The notes under the pieces: model-generated
Database searches by the model: none
Seen by the model: the letters and a program-made list of their open reading frames with translations, nothing else
What the model was told of the DNA's origin: nothing
NCBI RefSeq assembly: GCF_014648655.1
Contig: NZ_BMRN01000016.1
Location: 1-64,000 of the forward strand
Reading direction: 5' to 3'
DNA: 64,000 nt
From: Streptomyces atratus
GTDB lineage: Bacteria; Actinomycetota; Actinomycetes; Streptomycetales; Streptomycetaceae
Position numbers and translations under genes: made by a program
Shown here: one piece after another, positions 24,677 to 32,474 of the stretch
Numbering within the stretch: position 1 is the stretch's first letter
How the letters are laid out: each line of letters begins with the position of its first letter

Positions 24677-25540
24677 ATGAGTACTCTGCCGCCGCGCGCC
24701 GGACGCCGCTGCCACAACGCCATCAACCCGTTGCACTCGACGGTCTACTTCTCCCCCGACCTCGGCAAGGAGCTCGGAGAACTCGGCATCGACGACTCGA
24801 ACGCCGCCTACTTCGCCTCGCGCGGGGCGGCACTGGGCGCCGTCGGCCCCGGCACGGTCACCGCGGCCTTCTACAACTTCAACCACGATCTCGTCGCCCG
24901 GCACCTGCCCGCCGTGTGGTCCGTCGCCTCGCCGCAGGCGGTCCTGGACGCCCGGCTGCGCGCCGCCGACTCCACGCTGCGCCGGCTACTGGGCGAGGAG
25001 ATCATCGCCTCCCCCGAACTGGCCGAGGCGGCCGGACTGGCGCTCCGCGCCGCCGAGGCGTGCACCCGACACGCCCGGCCGCTCTACGCCGCCCATGCCG
25101 ATCTTCCGGTACCCGAGCAACCGCATCTGGCGTACTGGCACGCGGGAACGCTGCTGCGCGAACACCGCGGCGACGGCCATCTCGCAGCTCTCCTCGCTGC
25201 CGGTCTCGACCCGGTGGAGGCCCTGGTCAGCCACACGGCGACCGGCAAGGGAATGTCCCCGCGCTGGGTCCTCGCCACCCGCGGCTGGCGCCGCAGCGAC
25301 TGGGAGGAGGCGTCCGAGCGGCTGCGCGGGCGTGGACTCCTGGACAGCGAGGGCGAGTTGACGCAGGCGGGTGTCGCACTGCGGGCAGACCTGGAGGACG
25401 CCACCGACCGGATGGACCAGGCTCCGTACGAGCATCTGGGCGAGGAGGGTGTGGCGCGGCTGACCGAGCTGGCGCGCGGATTCCTGTTCACGGCGGCCTC
25501 GGCGGGCGCCTTCCCGGCCGATCTGATCGGCAAGGACTGA
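24677..25540 (+). CDS. SCO6745-family protein with helix-turn-helix-like C-terminal half
   Basis: 287 residues. From memory it resembles proteins annotated simply as SCO6745 family. The N-terminal half begins with a conserved-looking RCHNAINPLHSTVYF and is rich in short helices; the C-terminal half (GWRRSDWEEASERLRGRGLLDSEGELT) looks like a winged helix. No catalytic motif was recognised. ATG at 24677 without a ribosome-binding site, consistent with a leaderless transcript from the promoter just upstream. Possibly a regulator or a ligand-binding protein. Confidence 0.75.
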   Translation: MSTLPPRAGRRCHNAINPLHSTVYFSPDLGKELGELGIDDSNAAYFASRGAALGAVGPGTVTAAFYNFNHDLVARHLPAVWSVASPQAVLDARLRAADSTLRRLLGEEIIASPELAEAAGLALRAAEACTRHARPLYAAHADLPVPEQPHLAYWHAGTLLREHRGDGHLAALLAAGLDPVEALVSHTATGKGMSPRWVLATRGWRRSDWEEASERLRGRGLLDSEGELTQAGVALRADLEDATDRMDQAPYEHLGEEGVARLTELARGFLFTAASAGAFPADLIGKD

Positions 25541-25664
25541 GCCGCCGACCGGCGGACAAGTGGGGTGGCCGGGCGACACGGCGCCCGGCCACCCGGCACA
25601 ATGCAGGCGAAGGGGCCCCGCCCCGGTAAGCACAGCCAGTACGAGAAGGCGAGTCGGTAGAACC

Positions 25665-28088
25665 GTGACGACGTCCATCGAAGGCAGGATCGCCGAGGAG
25701 CTCGGCGTACGCGAGCGGCAGGTGAAGGCGGCCGTCGAGCTGCTCGACGGCGGGTCGACCGTGCCGTTCATCGCGCGCTACCGCAAGGAAGCGACCGAGA
25801 TGCTCGACGATGCGCAGCTGCGCACGCTCGAGGAGCGGCTGCGGTATCTGCGGGAGCTGGAGGACCGTCGTACGGCGATCCTCGACTCGGTACGCGAACA
25901 GGGCAAGCTGGACGAGGCGCTGGAGGCGCAGATCCGGGGCGCCGACACCAAGGCGCGCCTTGAGGACATCTATCTGCCGTTCAAGCCCAAGCGGCGCACG
26001 AAGGCTCAGATCGCCAGGGAGGCGGGGCTCGAACCACTCGCGAACGGCCTGCTCGGCGACCCGTCGGTGGAACCGCTCGCTGCCGCAGCCGCCTTCGTCG
26101 ACGCCGACAAGGGCGTCGCGGACGGTGCGGCCGCGCTGGAGGGGGCCCGCGCCATCCTCACCGAGCGGTTCTCGGAGGACGCCGATCTGATCGGTGAGCT
26201 CCGTGAGCGCATGTGGTCGCGCGGGCGGCTGGCCGCCAAGGTGCGGGACGGCAAGGAGGAGGCGGGGGCGAAGTTCGCCGATTACTTCGACTTCGCGGAG
26301 CCGTTCACCGCGCTGCCCTCGCACCGGGTGCTCGCGATGCTGCGGGGCGAGAAGGAGGACGTGCTCGACCTGGTCATGGAGCCGGAGGAGCCCTCCGAGG
26401 CACCCGGCCCTTCGACGTACGAGAACATGGTCGCCCGGCGCTTCGGGGTCAGCGACCGTGGCCGCCCCGGCGACAAGTGGCTCGGCGACACGGTGCGCTG
26501 GGCCTGGCGGACCCGGATCCTGGTGCACCTCGGTATCGATCTGCGGCTGCGGCTGCGCACGGCGGCGGAGGACGAGGCGGTACGCGTCTTCGCGTCGAAC
26601 CTGCGCGATCTGCTGCTTGCCGCGCCGGCCGGGACTCGGGCCACGCTGGGGCTCGACCCCGGTTTCCGCACGGGTGTGAAGGTCGCCGTCGTCGACGCGA
26701 CCGGCAAGGTCGTCGCGACGGATGTCATCCACCCGCACGTCCCGGCGAACAAGTGGGACCAGTCGCTGGCCAAGCTGGAGCAGCTGGCGAAGGCCCACGC
26801 CGTCGACCTGATCGCGATCGGCAACGGCACGGCGTCCCGCGAGACCGACAAGCTCGCCGGTGAACTCATCGACAAGCACCCCGAGTTGAAGCTCACCAAG
26901 GTGATGGTTTCGGAGGCGGGCGCGTCGGTGTACTCGGCGTCGGCCTTCGCCTCGCAGGAGCTCCCCGACATGGACGTGTCGTTGCGCGGCGCCGTCTCGA
27001 TCGCGCGGCGGCTGCAGGACCCCCTCGCAGAGCTGGTGAAGATCGACCCGAAGTCGATCGGTGTCGGCCAGTACCAGCACGATCTGTCCGAGGTGAAGCT
27101 GTCACGCTCGCTGGACGCGGTCGTCGAGGACTGTGTGAACGGTGTCGGTGTCGACGTCAACACCGCGTCGGCGCCGCTGCTTTCACGGGTCTCGGGGATC
27201 GGCTCGGGGCTCGCCGAGAACATCGTCGCGCACCGTGATGCGAACGGGCCGTTCCGGTCCCGCAAGGCGCTCAAGGACGTGGCACGGCTGGGCCCGAAGG
27301 CGTACGAGCAGTGCGCGGGCTTCCTGCGCATCCGGGGCGACGATCCGCTGGACGCGTCGAGCGTGCACCCGGAGGCGTACCCGGTGGTGCGGGCGATGGT
27401 GAAGCGGACAGGCAGTGATGTCGCCTCGCTGATCGGCAACACGAGTGTGCTGCGGTCGCTGCGGGCCGACGACTTCGTGGACGAGAAGTTCGGCCTGCCG
27501 ACCGTCACCGACATCCTGAAGGAGCTGGAGAAGCCGGGGCGTGACCCGCGTCCGGCGTTCAAGACGGCCACCTTCAAGGAGGGCGTCGAGAAGATCGGTG
27601 ATCTGGCGTCCGGGATGGTACTGGAGGGCGTCGTGACCAATGTCGCGGCGTTCGGGGCGTTCGTGGACATCGGTGTGCACCAGGACGGCCTGGTGCATGT
27701 GTCGGCGATGTCGCGCACCTTCGTGAAGGACCCGCGCGATGTCGTGAAGCCGGGCGACATCGTGAAGGTCAAGGTCATGGATGTCGACATTCCGCGGAAG
27801 CGGATCTCGCTGACGCTGCGGCTGGACGACGAGGCGTCGGTGGGGGGCACGTCCCAGGGCGGCGGGCCCAGGCGGGAGCGGGGCGAGCGAGGCGGCCAAG
27901 GTGGTGGCCAGGGCGGCCGGCCGCCGCGGCAGCGGCAGGGGCAGGGGCAGGGCGGTCAGGACCGTGACCGGCGCGGTGGCGGTGGTGGCGGCGGCTCTGC
28001 CCGTCCGGCGCCGGTGAACAGCGCGATGGCGGATGCGTTGCGGCGGGCCGGGCTGACGGATCCGAAGCAGGGCGGTAAGAGGGGCTGA
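25665..28088 (+). CDS. tex: Tex family RNA-binding transcription accessory protein
   Basis: 807 residues. Order of domains: helical N-terminal region (~1-190), YqgF/RNase-H-like domain (~320-460, GLDPGFRTGVKVAVVD), helix-hairpin-helix repeats (~490-560, VNTASAPLLSRVSGIG), and an S1 RNA-binding domain (~640-715, GVVTNVAAFGAFVDIG). A Gly/Arg/Gln-rich low-complexity tail of about 60 residues follows, then a conserved-looking C-terminal helix (MADALRRAG). The start is a GTG at 25665. The RG/QG-rich tail is typical of actinobacterial RNA-binding proteins. Function in the cell is not well defined. Confidence 0.94.
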   Translation: MTTSIEGRIAEELGVRERQVKAAVELLDGGSTVPFIARYRKEATEMLDDAQLRTLEERLRYLRELEDRRTAILDSVREQGKLDEALEAQIRGADTKARLEDIYLPFKPKRRTKAQIAREAGLEPLANGLLGDPSVEPLAAAAAFVDADKGVADGAAALEGARAILTERFSEDADLIGELRERMWSRGRLAAKVRDGKEEAGAKFADYFDFAEPFTALPSHRVLAMLRGEKEDVLDLVMEPEEPSEAPGPSTYENMVARRFGVSDRGRPGDKWLGDTVRWAWRTRILVHLGIDLRLRLRTAAEDEAVRVFASNLRDLLLAAPAGTRATLGLDPGFRTGVKVAVVDATGKVVATDVIHPHVPANKWDQSLAKLEQLAKAHAVDLIAIGNGTASRETDKLAGELIDKHPELKLTKVMVSEAGASVYSASAFASQELPDMDVSLRGAVSIARRLQDPLAELVKIDPKSIGVGQYQHDLSEVKLSRSLDAVVEDCVNGVGVDVNTASAPLLSRVSGIGSGLAENIVAHRDANGPFRSRKALKDVARLGPKAYEQCAGFLRIRGDDPLDASSVHPEAYPVVRAMVKRTGSDVASLIGNTSVLRSLRADDFVDEKFGLPTVTDILKELEKPGRDPRPAFKTATFKEGVEKIGDLASGMVLEGVVTNVAAFGAFVDIGVHQDGLVHVSAMSRTFVKDPRDVVKPGDIVKVKVMDVDIPRKRISLTLRLDDEASVGGTSQGGGPRRERGERGGQGGGQGGRPPRQRQGQGQGGQDRDRRGGGGGGGSARPAPVNSAMADALRRAGLTDPKQGGKRG

Positions 28089-28149
28089 CGTCGGGGGGGC
28101 GGGTGGGGGTGGGGTGCGGTCCGCTGCGCGAGGCCCTCTCCACCCGCCC

Positions 28150-28276
28150 CGTCCCCGCAGTACCGATATGCGGCTTTGCCGCGTGGGGGCTCTGCCCCGG
28201 GCCCCGCTCCTCAAATGCCGGAGGGGCTCAAAAGGGGTCCTCGAACGCAGGACGGGCCGGAAATGCCCGAGGATCC
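28150..28276. repeat. Streptomyces-type intergenic repeat between tex and the ABC-F gene
   Basis: The stretch around 28170-28250 (GCGGCTTTGCCGCGTGG, then GGGCCCCGCTCCTCAAATGC, then CGGAGGGGCTCAAAAGG) has the character of the short GC-rich intergenic repeats scattered through Streptomyces genomes. It lies between two convergent genes and probably works as a bidirectional terminator. Recognition is from memory of the repeat style; no alignment was possible. Confidence 0.5.
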
Positions 28277-28278
28277 CC

Positions 28279-29916
28279 TCACAGCTCCTTCACCTTGCCG
28301 TCCACCACCTCGACGCGCCGCGTCGTCCGTACCGCTTCCAGCATTCGGCGGTCGTGCGTGACCAGCAGCAGCGTCCCCGTGTACGACTCCAGCGCCGATT
28401 CCAGCTGCTCGATCGCGGGCAGATCGAGGTGGTTCGTCGGCTCGTCGAGGACGAGGAGGTTGACGCCCCTGCCCTGGAGCAGAGCGAGCGCCGCCCTTGT
28501 GCGCTCGCCCGGTGAGAGTGTCGTCGCGGGACGCATCACATGGTCCGCGCGCAGGCCGAACTTGGCGAGCAGCGTTCGGACTTCAGCCGGTTCGGTGTCG
28601 GGGACGGCCGCGCAGAACGCCTCCAGGAGCGACTCCGAGCCGTGGAACAGCTTGCGCGCCTGGTCGACCTCTCCGACCACCACTCCCGAGCCGAGCGTCG
28701 CGTGCCCGGCATCCAACGGGAGGCGGCCCAGAAGCGAGGCGAGGAGGGTGGACTTGCCCGCTCCGTTGGCACCGGTGATGGCGACCCGGTCCGCCCAGTC
28801 GATCTGCAGGGATGCCGGGCCGAAACTGAAGTCGCCACGTACGACCTGTGCTTCGCGGAGAGTGGCCACGACCGAGCCGGAACGGGGTGCGGCGGCGATC
28901 TCCATCCGCAGTTCCCACTCCTTGCGCGGCTCCTCGACGACATCGAGCCGTTCGATCATGCGCTGGGTCTGCCTGGCCTTCGCGGCCTGCTTCTCGCTCG
29001 ATTCGCTGCGGAACTTGCGGCCGGTCTTGTCGTTGTCGGTGGCCTTGCGGCGGGCGTTCTTGACGCCCTTGTCCATCCAGCCGCGCTGCATCTGCGCGCG
29101 GCCTTCGAGAGCGGAGCGCTTGTCGGCGTACTCCTCGAACTCCTCACGGGCATGCCTGCGAGCCCGATCGCGCTCCTCCAGATAGGCCGCGTATCCGCCG
29201 CCGTACAGGTTGATCTGCTGCTGTGCCAGGTCCAGTTCGAGGACCTTGGTGACCGTACGCATCAGGAATTCGCGGTCGTGGCTGATGACGACCGTGCCTG
29301 CGCGCAGCCCAGAGACGTAGCGCTCCAGTCGTTCCAGGCCGTCCAGGTCGAGGTCGTTGGTGGGCTCGTCCAGCAGGAAGACGTCGTAGCGGGAGAGCAG
29401 GAGGGAAGCCAGGCCCGCGCGGGCTGCCTGGCCTCCGGAGAGTGCGGTCATCGGCAGGTCGAGGCCGACGGCCAGTCCGAGGTCGGCGGCGACCTCCTCG
29501 GCGCGCTCGTCCAGGTCCGCGCCGCCGAGAGCCAGCCAGCGTTCCAGCGTTTCGGAGTACGCGTCGTCCGCGCCCGGCGCCCCGTCGACGAGGGCCTGCG
29601 TCGCCTCGTCCATCGCGGTCTGGGCGTCGGCGACGCCGGTGCGGCGGGCCAGGAACTCCCGCACGGTCTCCTGCGGACGCCGCTCCGGCTCCTGCGGGAG
29701 GTGGCCGACGGTGGCGGTGGGCGGGGAGAGCCGCAGCTCGCCCTCCTCCGGCCGGTCGAGTCCGGCGAGCAGTCGGAGCAGGGACGATTTACCGGCGCCG
29801 TTGACACCGACGAGACCGATCACATCACCGGGCGCGACGACGAGGTCGAGTCCGGCGAAGAGTGTGCGGTCGCCGTGTCCGGCGGCGAGGTCTTTGGCGA
29901 CGAGAGTGGCAGTCAT
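28279..29916 (-). CDS. ABC-F family ATPase (ribosome-associated)
   Basis: 545 residues with two ABC domains and no membrane segments. First domain: Walker A GVNGAGKSS, signature LSGGQAARAGLA, Walker B VFLLDEPTNDLD. Second domain: Walker A GANGAGKST, signature LSPGERTRAALA, Walker B LLVLDEPTNHLD. The charged linker (~235-330) with many Arg/Lys/Gln corresponds to the ribosome-contacting P-site interaction motif. It belongs to the group that includes antibiotic-resistance and translation-factor ABC-F proteins; the linker length does not by itself tell which. A good HrdB-type promoter lies immediately upstream. Confidence 0.92.
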   Translation of the reverse strand: MTATLVAKDLAAGHGDRTLFAGLDLVVAPGDVIGLVGVNGAGKSSLLRLLAGLDRPEEGELRLSPPTATVGHLPQEPERRPQETVREFLARRTGVADAQTAMDEATQALVDGAPGADDAYSETLERWLALGGADLDERAEEVAADLGLAVGLDLPMTALSGGQAARAGLASLLLSRYDVFLLDEPTNDLDLDGLERLERYVSGLRAGTVVISHDREFLMRTVTKVLELDLAQQQINLYGGGYAAYLEERDRARRHAREEFEEYADKRSALEGRAQMQRGWMDKGVKNARRKATDNDKTGRKFRSESSEKQAAKARQTQRMIERLDVVEEPRKEWELRMEIAAAPRSGSVVATLREAQVVRGDFSFGPASLQIDWADRVAITGANGAGKSTLLASLLGRLPLDAGHATLGSGVVVGEVDQARKLFHGSESLLEAFCAAVPDTEPAEVRTLLAKFGLRADHVMRPATTLSPGERTRAALALLQGRGVNLLVLDEPTNHLDLPAIEQLESALESYTGTLLLVTHDRRMLEAVRTTRRVEVVDGKVKEL

Positions 29917-29926
29917 CAGGATGCTG

Positions 29927-29954
29927 ATCCTAATCGTCGGGCGGGGAGCGCAAA
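29927..29954 (-). promoter_or_regulatory. HrdB-like promoter of the ABC-F gene
   Basis: On the minus strand a perfect TAGGAT -10 (29932-29927) is preceded by TTTGCG (29954-29949) with a 16-base spacer. Transcription would start within a few bases of the ATG at 29916, so the mRNA is nearly leaderless and has little room for a translational attenuator of the kind seen for some resistance ABC-F genes. Confidence 0.6.
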
Positions 29955-29966
29955 GCCGCCCGGCTC

Positions 29967-29990
29967 GACCTTCGAGTCGGGTCGAAGGTC
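29967..29990. other. 9-bp inverted repeat upstream of the ABC-F promoter
   Basis: GACCTTCGA (29967-29975) and TCGAAGGTC (29982-29990) form a perfect inverted repeat with a 6-base loop just upstream of the -35 box. It could be an operator or the terminator of the decayed cupin gene on the same strand. Confidence 0.4.
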
Positions 29991-30108
29991 CGCCCTCGGC
30001 GGTGCGACGGCCTCCCGCATATCGCGGCCGGCCGAGCGCTCCGTCATCCCCGCGGCTCCGGCGCGGCAGGGCTCACTGCTGACGCGACCGCGGAATCTCT
30101 CGCTGAGT

Positions 30109-30443
30109 TCATCGCCGGGGCCCGGCCCGGGACGACCGATGGGGGTCGGTGCGTACGTGCGCACGCAGCCCTTGCGGGCCGAACAGGGTGAGAAGCTCGA
30201 CCGCGCCGCCATCGGCGCTGCCCAGCCAGTGCGGCAAGGATGTGTCGAACTCGGCCGCCTCACCGGGCGACAGCGTCACGTCGCGCTCGCCGGTCATGAG
30301 ACGCAGGTGACAGTTGAGCACGTAGAGCCATTCGAAGCCTTCATGGGTCTGCGGGGTCGGCTCGAGCGGTTCCGGCCGGGCGGGGTGATCATCTTGAAGG
30401 CGTGCACCCCGCCCGGTCGCCGGGACAGGGGCACAAAGGTCAT
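30109..30443 (-). pseudogene. Cupin-domain remnant of an XRE-type regulator, frameshifted
   Basis: Two frames together read like the C-terminal cupin domain of an HTH-cupin regulator: TFVPLSRRPGGVHAFKMITPP in one frame, then THEGFEWLYVL and SPGEAAEFDTSLPHWLGSAD in another. The frame change is near 30376-30390. No HTH domain precedes it; the region upstream is taken up by a divergent DinB pseudogene. The gene is thus truncated and frameshifted. It directly adjoins another broken gene, so this is a decaying patch. Confidence 0.65.
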
Positions 30444-30976
30444 TTGTTGCCCAGCACCACGCGCCACAACCACCGCGGCGACACCCCGCCGCCCCGGACC
30501 GGCAGCAGCGAGATCGAGGTCCTGCGCGGACTCCTCGGCTACCTCCGGACTTCGATCGCCGCGAAGGTCGACGGTGCACCCGAGCCGCAGGTGCGAACGG
30601 CCGCAGTGCCGTCGGGCACGAACCTGCTCGGCCTGCTCAACCACCTGATGTTCGTCGAGCGCTCGATGTTTCTCGGGGACGACGTCACCGACTGGCAGGC
30701 GACGTTCCAGGCCGCACCGGCGGACAGGCGACGTTCCAGGCCGCACCGGCGGACAGCGCGGCCGATATCGTGGCCCGCTACCGAGAGACGGTCGAGCGCG
30801 CGAACGACGTTCTCGACGGGTGCACCGATCCCGGCGCACCGGTCCCTCCACCGCGACCGGGGCGCCCCGGTCCCAGTGTCCGCTGGGCGCTGACCCACAT
30901 GATCGAGGAGACCGGCCGTCACGCGGGCCACGCGGACATCCTCCGCGAACTGATCGACGGCTCGACCGGCCGCTGA
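30444..30976 (+). pseudogene. DinB/DUF664 family protein, broken by a 29-bp tandem duplication
   Basis: The reading frame from a TTG at 30444 (AAAGG upstream) runs through LLGLLNHLMFVERSMFLG, then is broken at 30727 and resumes in another frame at DIVARYRETVERANDVL, ending in EETGRHAGHADILRELIDG. The break coincides with a perfect 29-bp tandem duplication (30698-30726 and 30727-30755). Removing one copy restores a single frame of about 167 residues with the DinB-like fold and its conserved histidines. Such proteins resemble mycothiol- or bacillithiol-dependent enzymes. The lesion looks recent because both copies are identical. Confidence 0.8.
30698..30755 (+). repeat. Perfect 29-bp tandem duplication inside the DinB gene
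   Basis: Two adjacent, identical 29-bp units. Since 29 is not a multiple of three, the duplication shifts the frame by exactly the amount separating the two halves of the DinB reading frame. Confidence 0.92.
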
Positions 30977-31166
30977 TCCGCCTTCTCCACCCGGTCCGTC
31001 GTGGGGTGCCGGCTCTGCGTCGGGTGGCCGGGGAGGTCCGCCGTCACCGGCAGATCCCCCGGGCCACCCGTTCTCTGTTCGTCATGCGACACGAATGGCA
31101 CCTTCCACGGAAGCTATGATTTCGCTCCCCGTAGCCAGTACCACGCGCGGCGATCATCTCATGCGA

Positions 31167-32474
31167 TCAACAAGCGGTATCGGCTTGACCGTTTGCAAGG
31201 TGATATGTCGCCCGCTCGTCCAGGAGGAGCGGGATCAGATTCCGGGCCGACTGCCGCAGCGGTACGTACGCTCCGTCACCGTCGGGCCGGGAGGTGACGC
31301 CGTGCAGGGCGAGTTCGTCCTTGATGTCGTCGAACTGGTCCTTGGTGAGCCGGTATCCGCATGGCGGGTCCTGAAGGACCTGACCGGCTTGGGGTGACTC
31401 GTTGTCGGCGCCGCCGAGATAGATGGGACCGCGGTCCTTGAGCCCCGCGGCGCGGGATGCGGCGGTGGCAGCCTCGATCCGGCCGCGCCGCTCGTCGTTG
31501 AAGGTGAACAGGCCGTCCAGTGCGGCGAGTTGCGAGTTCACGCGGCGTCGGCTGTTGAGTGCCGGGTCGGCCTTCTCGGCGTCGGTGAGCGCGTCGACGC
31601 GGGATTCTATGAGCAGGCCGACGGCGTGCTTGATACCGGAGGTGTTGCGCAGGATGCGCTCCTGTCCGTCGCCCGCGGTCTGCTTGATCGGGTCGCCGGT
31701 GACCGGGTCGGTCCAGATGCCGTAGAGGCCGCTGCTGTAGCCGGACTCCTTGGCGGTGGGGCGTACATACCTTTCGGCGAGGGTCTGCGATTCACCGTGC
31801 ACCCGGTCGGAGGTGTTGAGGTTGCGCGGCCACAGGACGAAGAGGTCCTTGTCGTAGTACTGCGGGGTGGCCCCGTACTCGTGCAGGTCGTAGATCACAT
31901 CGGGCTTCCGGTCGCGGATGACCGCCGCCACGGCGCGGGCCTCGGCGGTCTGCAGCGCGATGTGGTCGCGATTGATGTCGACGCCGTCGGAGTTGCCGCG
32001 GGTGTTCGCGGCGCGCCCGTCGGGGTTGGCGGTGGGCACGACGAGGACATTGGTGCGGGAGAGGAAGGCGCGGGTCGACCGGTCCTGGGCGTGGGCCAGA
32101 TCGCGAATGGTCGTCAGACACGCTTCGCGGCCGGACGGTTCGTTGCCGTGCTGACTGCAGATCAGCAGCATCGTGGAGGCAGTGGGTCGGTGGTTGCCGA
32201 TCCGGACGAGCTGGAGCGGGCGGCCCTGCTTCGTCGTGCCGATCCGGTCGACGGAGACCCGGTCGCTGCCCCGGTCGACGGTTGCCAGGAAGGACTGTTC
32301 CTCCGGCTGACTGGTCCAGCGGGCCCCGTTGCTGATCTCGAAGCCGGTACGGGGCCGGGCGTGCGCGGCCTCGGCGGGCACGGTGACCAGGGGTACGGCC
32401 AGAACGGCGGCCGCGGCCGTAAGGATCAGGTTGCGGCGGACAGGGCGATGGGCGGTCGGGATACGGGGTGTCAT
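31167..32474 (-). CDS. Secreted M14 family zinc carboxypeptidase
   Basis: 435 residues. The N-terminus has a signal peptide with twin arginines (RRNLILTAAAAVLAVPLV, cut near AEA-AHA), so Tat or Sec export. Metal ligands follow the M14 pattern: H and E in QHGNEPSGRE, and the later His in IYDLHEYG; NRD in DGVDINRDH contacts substrate. The length includes a C-terminal extension (~330-435) of unknown function. The ATG at 32474 overlaps the stop of the S15 peptidase gene (ATGA). The pair probably forms a two-step extracellular peptide-degrading operon. Confidence 0.9.
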   Translation of the reverse strand: MTPRIPTAHRPVRRNLILTAAAAVLAVPLVTVPAEAAHARPRTGFEISNGARWTSQPEEQSFLATVDRGSDRVSVDRIGTTKQGRPLQLVRIGNHRPTASTMLLICSQHGNEPSGREACLTTIRDLAHAQDRSTRAFLSRTNVLVVPTANPDGRAANTRGNSDGVDINRDHIALQTAEARAVAAVIRDRKPDVIYDLHEYGATPQYYDKDLFVLWPRNLNTSDRVHGESQTLAERYVRPTAKESGYSSGLYGIWTDPVTGDPIKQTAGDGQERILRNTSGIKHAVGLLIESRVDALTDAEKADPALNSRRRVNSQLAALDGLFTFNDERRGRIEAATAASRAAGLKDRGPIYLGGADNESPQAGQVLQDPPCGYRLTKDQFDDIKDELALHGVTSRPDGDGAYVPLRQSARNLIPLLLDERATYHLANGQADTAC

